Below, piece after piece: positions 12,101 to 23,313 of a stretch of 64,000 nt of DNA. Each line of letters opens with the position of its first letter. Within the stretch, counting starts at the first letter, position 1. The position numbers and the translations under genes are program-made. The notes under the pieces are model-generated. The model saw only the letters and a list, made by a program, of their open reading frames with translations, ran no database searches and had not been told where the DNA came from. Source of the DNA: Prostheceraeus crozeri (Eukaryota > Platyhelminthes > Polycladida > Euryleptidae); contig CAJQUW010007774.1 of the NCBI GenBank assembly GCA_907163375.1, positions 124,001-188,000 of the forward strand, read 5' to 3'.

Positions 12101-15100
12101 ACCAACTATTGCAGGCCGAACACGGAATCAAGTTCTGATCTACACCTTTTCTGCAACATTAGCATGGGCATCTACCCTTCCGCATCATCTCGGTTCCTTC
12201 TTCCCCGTGACTTGAATAGAACTTTTGTCTTTTCCATGTTGATTTTGAGACCTCTGTTTTCAAAGCTAGATTTAAACATGGACAGGGCTTCTGCTCTTGT
12301 TTCTGCAATCAGTACGAGGTCGTCAGCGTAACACATGGGGAAAAGAACAAAACAATCGTGGAATGAGTGCAGTGTCTGGTATGTATTTCCTGCACTTCCT
12401 TGATTCTATAACAAAAAAGCCTTGAAGGAAAAATCGAAACTTGCTTTTCTTTACATTACTCCTTCCGATGAATTAATTGCGGATTTAGTAAAAGATTAAG
12501 AAAGTGATTCATTGGCATTCAATTAATAAAATTTCGCTATTGAGAAAAGAAAATAATGACGGATTTTTAATAACAGACGAACCAGTTATCCGTTAATTTA
12601 TCAAAACAAGAGTCACCGATAAAATTCACTAGCTCCGTTGATGAAACTTCATGTAATACCTTGAGGTACAAGCACAACTTGACTTACCCGTGTATGGGGC
12701 ATTTCTTTTAACCCTCACTCATTGATTTTTTCACAGCAAGGAGATAGATTTATGATATTTTTATGAAAAATTGAGGCAATGCTTCAAATGTGCACATTAT
12801 ATTGAAAGAGGTACGCACGCATTTTCACACACCTCTAACAAAAGTACTAAATTTCCCCATGAGTATGAACTAATTTTCGGTTTAATGATAAAAATATCAG
12901 AGCTAATATCAGAGGAATAAATGACAGAATCGACTTTTTCAAGAGATAAAGTATAAATATTGCGAATGAATTTATAAAGGAGCACGTCTGTAACAAATAC
13001 ACAAGTCTCTAGATGAAAAATGGCGGCTGCTCTAATAGCAATGTTTATTTTCGAAGCCATTCTGATAGCTTTGTTTTCAGATAGACATCATATTTTGTGG
13101 TGATAGTAATTTGAAGGTAAAAAGATTTAAGATTAATTTATCACTACAAGAGGGACATTGCTAGCCCAAATGACCCAAACATTTTCATTTCTATGACGTG
13201 CTCAAAATATCGCGTTTTTTATCAAACCCACACAATCATGTTAATGGAAATAAGCTAGTTATTAAATAAGGGTACCGCATGATTACTGCCTCATGGTAGA
13301 AATAGTCTATTCTAATTTTTAGCATAATGATCAAGGACTTGAGAGGCACATAGGAGATACAACAGTACTTGTTTTATTTCAAGTTTTACTCGAATTGCCT
13401 CGTAATTTTATCTAATCTTTTTTTTTAAAATTTCGAACTTGTAGATCCCTCCTCAAATATATGATTGAGGCACTGCCACCAACCCTAGGGCATGCCTTAG
13501 TCCTTCGAAGTTAGACCGTGATGAAAACGCGGAGAAGTGACTTCACGTATCCGGTTTTATATATGTAAATACGAACAAAGTAAAAAGGAAACAAATATTC
13601 TTCGGAAATAAAATATTATTGAAAAATAGGACGTTCTTGATCACTTGATTAAAATCCCGAAATAATTATGGTCGGGATCCTTGGATTGCGATGCTTACTG
13701 ATGATGCCTTCTGATAAGTGGCATAACATGAACCTTCATCAGCTCCTCCTGCACTGCCGTGCTGGACGTGTTGATAGGGCACTTGCTAAGCCTAGTAGCT
13801 GACTTGTGTTTGAATCTGATCAAATGAATTGTGTTCGGGAAGGCAATCTGGACGCAGTCTTTGGCGTCCATATAGATTCGTGGACTTCTATGTTAATCAC
13901 GACGCTATGTCGCATGTATGTATGAGTGAATCAGAAGCCTGACTATTTCAGTATGTGCCTTTCAATTCAGAAATGAGAATGGTTTTACAACTTGAGCATG
14001 ATATAAAAATAACTTTTCAGAAAAATGTTCACGCCACATCTTTCGTCAACTTCTTCGTGGACAAAGTTATTCCAGTGCTCGCAAAGGTCCCACGCGAAGA
14101 CGCCGATGCTTCCCAGGTGAACGGAAATTCGACTGCTTTGAACAATCCACGTCTGAGTCTTCTTCGAGCATTTTCACAAATGTGCATTCATCATGGTAAG
14201 AGTTTTACATTATAATAGGCTAAGTTGAATTTGGAATAAGAGTGAACATAAATGATTTATTGCAAACAATAGTCCTCGCTAATTTCATGCTCGAATATAT
14301 TTGAACTGTTCGAATTGTGTAAGTCAATAGACAAGGAAGCCTTGAAAAAGGAATTAAATAAACTTTTAGAATACTATCAAATTGTCATCAATAACCAAGG
14401 ATGCTGCGTAACTGAATAAAAACCTTATTTGTTGCTAGTTTGATGTTTTTCGCTACCTAGAAATATATTCGCATTATTTTTGTTACAGCCGAAGGAAGTG
14501 TCTTTGTGCGTGTAATAAGCACAGCATTTTCATTCAGGAACCCTACGTTATTTTTTGTTGAGTTCCGTTACTATTTTAAAAATTTCGACTGGCAGCACGT
14601 GATATATGACGAAAAATACACAGAAAGGTCCACACCTTGATACGACCTTTCGTGGTCTTCCAATTCACGTACTGTCGCTTAAGCATCACTTAAGACTTCT
14701 TGAAGCCTCTCATTAAGAGAAATCGTGTTGCTTTCTGTTGACCGGCCTTGACCAGGCTCCCGATCTAAAGTGACTCTTCCTTCTTTGACTTCTTTGCACC
14801 ACCACAGAGCTGTTCGAGTTTTCGCCGACTGACTCCAACAGGTGCCGGTGAATATGCGTGCCTTGTCATCCAGTCTTCCATAACGAGCAAATGACAGCAC
14901 GTTGAGCCTCTAAGTGAGTTCATTGACAAACGTTTCGCTGATGATGCCATCGTGCATCGAACTGAAATCTCGATTTTGACTTGGTCAGTAAAAATCGATT
15001 AAGTGCATTTCGCGGACAGCCTGACAGTCATTAACAGCGACAGTGAAGGTGTTTCAAGGTTTCAATCTAAAAAGAGGAGTTTTTACAATGTGTAGGGAAA

Positions 15101-17877
15101 CATCGATTTCCGATGCATTAGCGTTCTCCCACTGTAAATAGGTTTTCTAAAGTCCAAATCGGGTGCAAATCATTTACTATTAATGCTTCTTCAGGGATGT
15201 AATTTTTTCTTTTATGGATTTCCTTAGACGCCCCAGTTTTATCCAAAAGTACGTTTAAGGAGTTTTAGATGTTGGGGTCACCATTGATCATGCACCACTT
15301 TAGCATCCTCTTTGGAAAAGAGCAAGTGCGGCCAAAGATGTTTTACTTTGATACTTCTATCATCTTACCGGCATATGGGCGCCGTCCTTGCTCATTGGTG
15401 TCCTGATAATTTGTAGGCGCCCTTCCACCTCACAGACACTAATGCCTCATTGGCGCCCTGTTGCCTCATATTCCCCTTCTGCGAAAAGTGTCCACACCAT
15501 CTTCATGTCCGCCTCGTCAGCCTATTAAGCGCTTTCATCAAACTCTTAGTTCCGAACCCCTCATCTATCACCTTAGTATCTCACATGCTTCCACATGCAA
15601 CTCATAATCGTCGTGCTGCTTCAAAGGCACCCTCCTACCTGATACGGGCCATTGCTTCAACGGCTCACAGCTCCTCATAGACACCATCAATTGATCTATT
15701 GATACCTTGTGGTATTTGAACTACATGTATGCAGGATCTAGACCAGAATTTGACAGTGTTTTGCCTTTACCCTCCCCCTGGGATTATTGAAATTTCTCAT
15801 AGTTATCCACTGCATATTCTTTCTATTGTACGTCACGAGGCACTGAAAAGTAGGTCGTTTCAGACATCCATTTTTGATTATTTGCAGAGAATGAGAACTA
15901 TCAAGTTTGTTTAATAAAGAATCAATAAAATGCTTTCCTGCTGACCATAGCTTTTCTGCCATTATAGCTAGGCTTGGATGCTACTCTGATTTATTTGTCA
16001 AATCACATCAGCTGACTTCTTGATATTTAAGATATTGTTTGAGAGGATCACAGCTGCTTGTCATATGTCCATCAGTCGCGTGATGACAAAATTGAATGTG
16101 ATTTCTTGTCTCAAGAACTTTGAAATCTCGTTATCCTCAGGGGTCCGGTGTCAGAGATAAAAGAAGATAGAGCCTCTATGCTCCTCCTCGCTTTGATATG
16201 CTACCTGGGTGATTAAAAAGTGGTAATTTCTGAAATGCCTTCCCTGAAAAATGGTATTGTACTAATGCTGTATGAATAAATCAGTATTCAATCTATCCTT
16301 CTTCCCTTCCCCTTTTACGCGTATGGACCCCAACTAGCAACTCATTGCCTATTGGGGAACCACATGGACCACGATTGATAGAAACATGGAGGGTTCCCTC
16401 TCCTATCTGCTCCGCTTTCCCTGTCTGATATTTCCTTTGACGCCAACATGACCTAATCACATCCAAACCCAGCAACCATAAATAGTATCTTACAGATTTC
16501 ATTTTCTCTACAATTAAATTGCAAGGCGCATGTTAGTTAGCCAGAGTTGTCATGCTCCAGCTAAGTATTCTAGACATACTTATATGAATACATCAACACA
16601 TGTTTCCACTTTCTTAATGTGAATTCTTTATTTCAGGGCCGCAGTTTGAAGCCACGGATAGTCATATTGAAACAGTGTTCAACGCATTGATCACAGAAAT
16701 GCCACTTCCGTCCTCCTCAGATGCTGAGCAATCATTAGAAGCAACGAAAGATGGAGAGGATGAGATAAAGAATGATCTTCATTTTAGCGAAGTTGAATGC
16801 CTTTTATTTGCCCTTCATCGTATCGGAAGATTAAACACAACTTACATCTCCAAAGACGAGGACAGGCTTAAGGATTTTCGGGCGCGTCTACAGTACTTCT
16901 CCAGGTAAAGTCAGCGATTTTACGTTGCAATCGAACTTGAATGGCAACATCTCTTACTAAGTGGTGATGTCAGATGAGAGCTGAAAACGAAATGCGAGTT
17001 TTTTTATTCATGTTAATTAGTACATGTATTTTAGGACTGAATGCCTCCGAGTAGGCATTGAAGCCACAGTTCTTTCACAGAAAATGAGAAATTCGGTAAC
17101 GCTGTGACCTTAATGACACCATGGTAAACACCGGCTCGTGCTGCAGTCTAATTGCTGAAGTAGGACCGAATTCAATTGAATAATTGTCACTTAAGTTCAT
17201 TCTCGGATATTTTTTTCGGCTGTAGTATCATATAATGCTCCATATCCGCACCTCTCCTTGTCTAAGCAATGTAATTTATATCAATTGTTTCGCATCATAG
17301 ACAAGAGGAAGCAGATAGGACACACGAACCTATTTATACTTCATTCGACTCCCGTGTGATCTATTAGAATTCCGTTAATAATTTGTGTTTTGCTTGTGAA
17401 TTGAACTTAATGATCAATGTTTTTAAAAACCAATAATAAATGATTCATGCATGATAGCAATTACATAATCTTTTCTTTTCTTGCAGAAGAACCGACATTT
17501 ATCTGCGATCACTTCAGTCAGCTTTGCAATCCAAGACGAAGGAAGAATTAAATTCTGGTGATAACAAACTTCGAGTAGTTGCTCTAAAACTGACAAACAA
17601 CATCAATCATCTTATCCGCGATCTCTTCAAGAATCCCATCTCATATAAATCGAACGTTAATCTCTCATGGATCTCACCGAATTCCGCATCTATCACTGCA
17701 GATACTGCTCTAGGAAAGCGACCGGCAGCTTATGTTGAAGATACAGCAACAGATGGTGATGTGAAGCGCCGAGGTTTCGAAAGAACTCCTTACAGACCAC
17801 CGATGGGAAAGTATTCTGACAGAGCTGGTGCTCCTCCATCATTTAGGGGACGTGGTGGAAGGGGTCGTCGATATTAA
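6029..17877 (+). CDS. API5: API5, apoptosis inhibitor 5 (AAC-11), eight exons
   Basis: Coding exons are 6029-6112, 7636-7902, 8039-8293, 8935-9084, 9154-9219, 14021-14195, 16637-16904 and 17487-17877. All introns are GT-AG, and the exons sum to 1,656 bases, exactly 552 codons with the stop (551 residues; family members are about 500-525). API5 is a nuclear HEAT/ARM-repeat scaffold that suppresses apoptosis after growth-factor loss. Family hallmarks are MTVPTVEDLYKAYDV at the N-terminus, LDLCEDE..IRRQAI-type helices (here DLCEDEEVIIRRQAI), VECLLFALHRIGR, FRARLQYFSR, NKLRVVALKLTNNINHLI and ISYKS.V.LSW. A basic, NLS-like stretch (about residues 498-516) and an RG-rich tail ending RGRGGRGRRY close the protein. 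The ATG at 6029 lies seven bases inside the first coding exon and gives the conserved family start. I see no frameshift or missing block, so the gene appears functional. Confidence 0.96.
6320..7440 (+). mobile_element. dead Penelope-like element in API5 intron 1
   Basis: Broken reading frames in order carry a reverse-transcriptase motif-B-like stretch (MGSHFASVFAMLYMNF, from 6362), a degenerate catalytic motif RHIDDKIVI (from 6480), and a GIY-YIG nuclease core (KICNDSYIGLTNRTFSVRYA, about 7029-7090) preceded by an in-frame stop. A PLE-type C-terminus follows (SQKPALNRKHEQQ, ending 7291). The order RT then GIY-YIG is specific to Penelope-like elements. Downstream, 7372-7398 holds a CTTGATAAA / GGTC..GACC hairpin / GAAA motif like the one in other PLE tails of this window. 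Several frameshifts make it a relic. Confidence 0.7.
7636..7902 (+). CDS. API5: API5 coding exon 2 (residues 29-117)
   Basis: Acceptor TTGCAG ends at 7635 and donor GTATAT starts at 7903. Encodes the first HEAT-like helices, including EKRLASQFIARFF and DLCEDEEVIIRRQAI, the best-conserved stretch of the family. Phase 0 at both ends. Confidence 0.95.
8039..8293 (+). CDS. API5: API5 coding exon 3 (residues 118-202)
   Basis: Acceptor CATTTTAG ends at 8038 and donor GTGAGT starts at 8294. Encodes ALVKLLAQDARATLNGIFTQ and RESAIKFLSVQLKRLPEE, matching the family's third helical block. An acidic insert (NNDSEDNGDETRSNS) makes this copy longer than the vertebrate protein. Confidence 0.94.
8414..8650. 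mobile_element. hAT-type MITE in API5 intron 3
   Basis: About 237 bases with imperfect terminal inverted repeats: CAGGGATGGGATCGGTTAAA on the left and CAGGGCTGAGACCGGTTAAT read from the right. The subterminal sequence is rich in AACCGGTT. Flanks GAAGAAAG and GATAAAAG match at 6 of 8 positions, an eroded 8-base target duplication. Non-coding. Confidence 0.6.
8935..9084 (+). CDS. API5: API5 coding exon 4 (residues 203-252)
   Basis: Acceptor TTCACAG ends at 8934 and donor GTAAGT starts at 9085. Encodes ILEDVSEDEFLQLITILASL and SLTGRQNLVNLISEQ, both family hallmarks. Confidence 0.94.
9154..9219 (+). CDS. API5: API5 coding exon 5 (residues 253-274)
   Basis: A 66-base exon between acceptor TTTTGCAG (to 9153) and donor GTAAGT (9220). 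Encodes KVTECARQAVQYLS, equivalent to the CTRQAVPLFS stretch of the family. Confidence 0.92.
9220..11489. other. first part of API5 intron 5, nothing recognised
   Basis: AT-rich intron sequence. The longest ORF (103 codons, - strand, 9610-9921) has no family motif and lies inside the intron. Confidence 0.5.
11490..12360 (-). pseudogene. non-LTR retrotransposon (LINE) reverse-transcriptase relic in API5 intron 5
   Basis: Read on the - strand, 12360 down to 11490 gives the RT catalytic motif CYADDLVLIAETRAEAL, then SSFENRGLKINMEKTKVLF. After frameshifts comes the C-terminal RLRWFRHVKRADNIVKEFEE and EVDGRQPAGRLKKSGRSC. YADD followed by GLKIN..KTKV and then RLRWFGHV is the signature of LINE polymerases. 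The copy is 5'-truncated and broken, opposite in orientation to API5. Confidence 0.7.
12361..14020. other. remainder of API5 intron 5, nothing recognised
   Basis: AT-rich. A weak tRNA-promoter-like stretch near 13785-13830 (ACTTGCTAAGCC...TTTGAATC) could be a decayed SINE, but it is too diverged to claim. Confidence 0.4.
14021..14195 (+). CDS. API5: API5 coding exon 6 (residues 275-333)
   Basis: Acceptor AACTTTTCAG ends at 14020 and donor GTAAGA starts at 14196. Begins KNVHATSFVNFFVDKVIP, a conserved motif. Ends one base into a glycine codon completed by the next exon. It follows the 4.8-kb intron 5. Confidence 0.94.
14690..14960 (-). pseudogene. mariner transposase N-terminal relic in API5 intron 6
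   Basis: Two overlapping minus-strand frames carry pieces of the mariner helix-turn-helix region. WWCKEVKEGRVTLDREPGQG and the following GRSTES resemble the family pattern W..RFKEGRESVEDD.RPGRPS. No catalytic domain remains. Only the N-terminal part is recognisable. Confidence 0.5.
15430..15690 (-). pseudogene. possible LINE fragment in API5 intron 6
   Basis: On the - strand ADMKMVWTLFAEGE resembles the RLRWCGHFMQME stretch of the LINE at 60.5 kb, and the nucleotide words AGTGTCCACACCATCT are shared. The rest of the segment is uninformative, so this is weak. Confidence 0.25.
16637..16904 (+). CDS. API5: API5 coding exon 7 (residues 333-422)
   Basis: Acceptor TTATTTCAG ends at 16636 and donor GTAAAG starts at 16905. 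Encodes ALITEMPLP, an acidic linker, VECLLFALHRIGR and DFRARLQYFSR, all conserved in API5. Ends two bases into an arginine codon. Confidence 0.95.
17487..17877 (+). CDS. API5: API5 coding exon 8 and stop (residues 422-551)
   Basis: Acceptor TTCTTGCAG ends at 17486 and TAA is at 17875-17877. Encodes the last helices (LRVVALKLTNNINHLIRD), an NLS-like basic region and an RG-rich C-terminus, as in animal API5. Confidence 0.95.
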
Positions 17878-18330
17878 CCACCCTTCGTGTAAATAATTAT
17901 TTAATCAAATGTACCAGTTTGACATTTGTACGAAAGTGAAACTCTCACATGTTTTATCCATATACGACTGTGCACTGATTGCAAATCAATTATCTGTCTT
18001 CGCGAAGAAACGAAAACGGGGTATCGAGGTGGCGAGAAGCAGAAAATCACGTAAGTTTACCTGAAGCCGGTGAGTTTTTGAGCTCTGAAGGTTATGCAGG
18101 TGTGAAGGTCGAAATCATTCATGTGATTTCCAAGTTGCACGTGAGTATGACTTCTGCATACAAGTTAGCGATTCAAGGAAACGAAGACGATAAACTTCTG
18201 CATTTGAAATTGATCGCGTTCTCAATTCATTGAAGGTATGTTCATGATTTTTGAATAGCAGCAAAATTCAAGGTAAGAACGTTCCAATTCGTTTTTTGTA
18301 TTGTACATTATAAAGGTAAAAATTTGGATG

Positions 18331-18446
18331 AATAAAAGTATGGATCGAATCTACTTGTTTTTTGCCTGTCGTGTACTACCGGGTCGATTGTAAGGTCTGT
18401 ATTAGCTCATTTGTTTTGGTCAATTGTACAAATAGTGGTTAATAAA
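18331..18446 (+). promoter_or_regulatory. candidate API5 polyadenylation signals
   Basis: AATAAA occurs at 18331-18336 and again at 18441-18446, 454 and 564 bases after the API5 stop codon. Either could end the transcript. The 84-codon ORF at 17979-18233 then falls in the 3' UTR. Confidence 0.45.
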
Positions 18447-19109
18447 GAAAAATGAAAGCATCATGTCATCGGTTCTTGAAAATATAAGGAAAAGTCCCAT
18501 CCAGAAATCGTAACTTTTTTGAAGGAAAATATGTGACTATGATTTAGCGGGCCTACTAGAGATTGACTTTTGGGTGATTAATCACGCGTTATCCAATGTG
18601 ACGAAAATAGCGATAATAACGTAATATAAGTGATTTCTATTGATGGTCTTCGTGTAAAGATATTCAAGTTTTCTTCGAAATACTCAGACGAACGCACTGT
18701 GACATGCCACGCGTACTGGAGCACCCAAACATCCGTACGTGTGTGAAGTTAGCGGAACTATTTTGTTAAAGCTTAATTCTAATCAAAACAGCTGCTATGT
18801 TGTCAATTTCAGTCTCCTGATTACGAATCTGAGCTCAGATTTCACAAATTCACAGTCGTTTTTGAGAAATTCAGGTTTAAAGATAAAAGTGGTTCCGCTG
18901 TGAAGTTAGCCGAACCATCCAGCGAACCAATTGCTGAGTCTCGCTGAACGACGCAGTAAATCAATTTCTTTTGGTCACTACCCGATCAATTTTGATGTGC
19001 TGATCACGAATATGTGCCTCATCTTTCAAAACAATGCAGATTTCACCCGGAAATCTGAATCTCACTTTTTCTGCAAGCTGATTGTGAAGTTAGCGGAACC
19101 ATTTTTTAA

Positions 19110-20395
19110 CCCTTTGAGCCCGGTTACCATTTTTACATCCCCTTCCGTATTCCTGAAGAAATTATCTTAAAAATGTTTTTTTTATTTCATTGAGTTCTGT
19201 AGCTCTCACGTAAAAATATCAGTCACAACAGTTCACTTGAACGTTTGAGTATAATCTAAAGTTAATTGCGTAGTGACTGTTGTTCAAAGGTAACGATGTA
19301 TAAAATACCAATACAAGATAAATTAATTAAGTGCAATTTATTCTTAATTTGTAGTTTTAATTTGTCATATAGAATTTTCCTGTTACAAGTGAAATATAAT
19401 AAAACTCAATCCCATATGGGTTTCAGGCATGTCACAATTATAAAGATTGATGCCATGTTGGAAAACAGTCAAGACAGAGTGGTGGCCTGTCTGTACACGT
19501 GTCACAAAAGTATCTGGTGTCCTTTCTTTGATTGGAAGCTACGCAACTTCTGCATCTTCTCTGGGGGGTTTCCTTCTTTTCGGTAGGAGGAAACCGTACT
19601 GGACAATGAAGATTTTCCTTGTTATCTTCGGTGTTCATTCGTCATGACTTAAATCGTTTTCTTTGAGGCTCAGAAGCAACAGTTGCAAAATGTAAAATAG
19701 CTCTTCGTGTAAAGTCCAAAAATTAAATTTTTTCTTGTTCTCGGCAGTATGAAATATGCGCGTTCAATAATAGTCGCTGTAACATATGCAAACCAAGTTT
19801 TTTGAACCAAGCATGCGTTCGGCGTACACAACTCACGCCCGAAATGATTTGATCGCATTTGTCAATACCGGACATTGTAGAATTATACGTATCAATGGCT
19901 GTTGGCTTTTCATAATTCAATACATTGCCACCAGGCAGAAATCTCTCTTTCTCAAGTGCTCCAGCTTTGTCGACAGTCGAAATGCGATAGATATCTCTTT
20001 TGTCACAGAAGCGAACGATCAATATGTTATTACGAATGAATGCACTTGAGATGGGATTCATATTCTTACCCTTCAATTCCGCTGGCACTCCTCTATTTAC
20101 TCGGATGGTACCACGCAAGCCGGTCTTTCTCGTTGTCATTTGGCGCAGAATTGAGGTCACACACTAGCAAATATCTAAAGTTGTACTGTGCACAGCCGCT
20201 ATTGGCTAGAGGCACACTTGCCATCTGATTGGTTGTTACAATGGCCTTATCATATTCCTGATTACAGTTGCTGAGTGTACAGTTAATTCCTGACAAAGTT
20301 GAACTATAAATAACACAATCAGAAACCTTGACGTACAGGTACGTCATAGGAATGTGTAGGAGACGTACGGATACACACACGTACGGACGTACGGG
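19110..20395 (-). mobile_element. piggyBac DNA transposon, internally deleted (copy 2)
   Basis: Exactly flanked by TTAA (19106-19109 and 20396-20399). Ends are CCCTTTGAGCCCGG on the left and CCCGTACGTCC read from the right. The opposite arm of the host foldback keeps the uninterrupted site (ACAAAG / TTAA / AAAATGG at about 23905-23920, - strand sense), proving insertion after the foldback formed. The transposase N-terminal half is missing. Confidence 0.88.
19438..20160 (-). pseudogene. piggyBac transposase, C-terminal half, frameshifted
   Basis: The first frame (20160 to about 19723) reads GLRGTIRVNRGVPAELK, RFCDKRDIYRISTVD, KPTAIDTYNSTMSGIDKCDQ and AWFKKLGLHMLQRLLLNAHI. These match the piggyBac catalytic domain around its last aspartate (the D of MSGID). 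A frameshift or stop follows, and the cysteine-rich C-terminal domain continues in another frame at 19638-19438 (CRSCVASNQRKDTRYFCDTC, then CLDCF..WH). Lacking the N-terminal half and the first catalytic aspartates, it cannot be active. Confidence 0.85.
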
Positions 20396-21619
20396 TTAAC
20401 ACAAAGAATTTCTCAGCAAAATCCATCCTCTCCTACTAATTTGAAGCTCCTAATAACAAATCTGTAATCAGATTTGCAAAACTCGCCCGCATTGCAAAGA
20501 TATTCCTCTATCTGGGTCCGCTGTGAAGTTCGCGGAACCACCTACTGGCATTAAAATTTCAAATTCTAATTTTTGCAGAGAATCACTGCAGACATACCAG
20601 GAGAATGAAATTGATTCACTGATCACGGTTTGCCGTCCGATTTCACGGGAGGATAAGTACTTGCCGAGAAAAATTGATTTTACGGTTTTCATGGACTTTT
20701 CTGCAAGCTGATTGATGATAGTAGCCATCGAGTTTAGTCGATAATGAAATCAAAATTGCGGAACTCGAATAAGCCTTTATTATATATATCGCACAAATTT
20801 TCGGCCGAAGCCTTCATCAGGTGCATAAATTCTGAATAAACGGCTGGCATGTCAAAAGGTCGTAGAACATTAATCATACAGAGAGTGTCACGGTGTGGAA
20901 TCGATATGGAATAGATATTGATACTGACATTGTCACTGTCTGAAATACACATGAAGACACTGGCATTGTCACAGTGTGAAAGATAAAACAGAATGCTAAA
21001 ATGCTGACAGGCAAGAACTGAATAAAACATTGTACAACGATGACAATATTTACAAAACCATATTAAATAAACTTAATCAAAAATGAAAAACATACACATA
21101 AATAAATAAATAGATAAATAAACAAAAAAATTATAAGATAGAAATGAAAAAAAAATTGGAAAAAAATAATACTAAACAGCAACAATATAAAAGGGAGATA
21201 AAACACAGGAACAAACAAAAAAAGAGCAAAAAGAATAGGAGGTCAACATATGTCTAGTAACTCACGCCCAAGGCACCCATTCATCAAATTGCCTTGTAGT
21301 CGACGTATATGTGTAAAGCCTCTACTGAGCGCCTAACATTTGGATGGCGCAAATTGCGTTCAACAATTCTCCAAGAGAGTGGTATGGAGGCTGATGAGCG
21401 AGAAAAGCGCATGTGGTGAACATCAAACATGCGCTTAAATATTGGGGAAATACTCCACACTCAAATGTTCACTAAATCTGGAATACATAGTTAACATATT
21501 AAATCACTTCATAGCGGCTGTGTCATGCCTTTTGGTCATCTTTCGTTCCCTATTCACAAAAGATTGGTGTACTTATTGGTAAACGACATCGTTTATGTGG
21601 GATCTGTTCAGACCAAGAG

Positions 21620-22084
21620 ATGCTCTATGATGCTCTTATTACTCTTGGACTACGATTCCAGGATAATGGTTTTCCGGAGCATATTGTCCGCAGATACTTG
21701 ATCAATGAGCGACCTGGAAGAGCAAGGAACTTTTCAAACGAATTTCACTCAAAAGTAAAACTATTTTTGCCTTATCTTGGGGATAAATTCTGTAATCAAT
21801 CTCGACGTCTCCTCAGGCTTAATGGATTTGATTCAAAAGTGCATATTATTTTCAGAAACAAACCACCACTTTCGCAATCCCTGCAACCAAGACGTGGTTA
21901 TCGTAGATGTGCCGATAACTGTATTTCATGCAAATGTGCTTCGAAACCGGTGACTGTTTCTCAATTTATTGTTTATGAGATTTGTTGCAATTTATGCCAA
22001 CGTAAAGATATTAGTGAAACCTGCAGAACTATGTATTCCAGATTTAGTGAACATTTGAGTGTGGAGTATTTCCCCAGTATTTAA
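21620..22084 (+). pseudogene. Penelope-like protein, C-terminal remnant (connector and degenerate GIY-YIG)
   Basis: 154 codons with no N-terminal RT. After the connector region come a cysteine-rich stretch (CADNCISCKCA) and VYEICCNLCQRKDISETCRT then MYSRFSEHL. This corresponds to the PLE nuclease pattern VYxxxCxxCxxxYIGxTxRxxxxRxxEH, but the YIG residues have decayed to DIS. The frame then runs into the inverted-repeat arm and stops at 22082-22084. Confidence 0.7.
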
Positions 22085-22529
22085 GCGCATGTTTGATGTT
22101 CACCACATGCGCTTTTCTCGCTCATCAGCCTCCATACCACTCTCTTGGAGAATTGTTGAACGCAATTTGCGCCATCCAAATGTTAGGCGCTCAGTAGAGG
22201 CTTTACACATATACGTCGACTACAAGGCAATTTGATGAATGGGTGCCTTGGGCGTGAGTTACTAGACATATGTTGACCTCCTATTCTTTTTGCTCTTTTT
22301 TTGTTTGTTCCTGTGTTTTATCTCCCTTTTATATTGTTGCTGTTTAGTATTATTTTTTTCCAATTTTTTTTTTCATTTCTATCTTATAATTTTTTTGTTT
22401 ATTTATCTATTTATTTATTTATGTGTATGTTTTTCATTTTTGATTAAGTTTATTTAATATGGTTTTGTAAATATTGTCATCGTTGTACAATGTTTTATTC
22501 AGTTCTTGCCTGTCAGCATTTTAGCATTC

Positions 22530-22977
22530 TAGTGGAATTCGTCGGAAAGACGTCGGAACGAGGTATGGTAGTCGGAAAAAGGTCGGGAATTTTTTTTGAC
22601 CCTTAACATGTTAATTCTGACCTCATTTCTTTGAATTTAAGCAGAAATTATGATAAAAATGGTTTTTTTGATTGAGTTAATTGTAGCAAGACATTGAAGA
22701 CATGAAGACGTGCGGATATTATTGTGATGGTATTGATTACTCAAACAAGCTTCAGAAAGGAAAAGGAAAATATATAACACTTAATTCCTGATCAATTGAC
22801 GTTTTCATGTAATTCCATAGACATCCTACTTGTGAAATAGCAGATAGGAGGCCTAGGGTGTCTTTTTTATAATGAGGCTTCAGTTTCCGACGTCGTACCG
22901 ACCATCGGCCATGCGGACATTCTGTTCCTCGGCACGAGTTCGTTTTCGACGTCGGACCGACGTATCTTTTTGTAGTG
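22530..22977. mobile_element. 448-base insert with GTCGG-rich ends
   Basis: Found by comparing the PLE arms: the left arm is continuous where the right arm holds this segment. Its ends are rich in GTCGG/CCGAC (for example GTCGGAAAGACGTCGGAACG near 22540 and its counterparts near 22890-22965), and the right end read inward begins CACTACAAAAAG. No transposase inside. Possibly a non-autonomous DNA transposon. Confidence 0.45.
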
Positions 22978-23313
22978 GGATGTGTATTTCAGACAGTGAC
23001 AATGTCAGTATCAATATCTATTCCATATCGATTCCACACCGTGACACTCTCTGTATGATTAATGTTCTACGATCTTTTGACATGCCAGCCGTTTATTCAG
23101 AATTTATGCACCTGATGAAGGCTTCGGCCGAAAATTTGTGCGATACATATAATAAAGGTTTATTCGAGTTCCGCAGTTTTGATTTCATTTTCTGCAAGCT
23201 GATTGTGAAGCTAGCGGAGCCATTTTTCAATACAAAGAATTTCTCAGCAAAATCCATCCTCTCCTACTAATTTGAAGCTCCTATGCACAATAGCTACAAA
23301 GCATTGCAATCTT

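Larger units (their letters stand above)
20744..23189 (+). mobile_element. Penelope-like element with inverted tail, inside the foldback
   Basis: Left arm 20744-21492 is the reverse complement of right arm 22027-22529 plus 22978-23189, a layout in which an inverted copy of the element's 3' end precedes the forward copy. Between the arms is the C-terminal coding remnant. Both arms carry the motif CTGATGA, hairpin GGC-TTCG-GCC, GAAA (forward at 23112-23133; reverse at 20798-20819). The right arm is broken by a 448-base insert that replaced about 38 bases. Confidence 0.75.

Noticed and set aside
17979-18233. 84-codon ORF just after API5
   Set aside because: It lies between the API5 stop and the likely polyadenylation signals, has no recognisable motif and is best explained as 3' UTR.
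19447-20049. Plus-strand ORFs over the piggyBac copy
   Set aside because: They are antisense shadows of the minus-strand transposase, which carries the family motifs.
20798-23133. Fully functional hammerhead ribozyme
   Set aside because: The CTGATGA and GAAA core parts are present, but an extra base precedes stem II and almost no stem III can form, so only a core-like motif is claimed.
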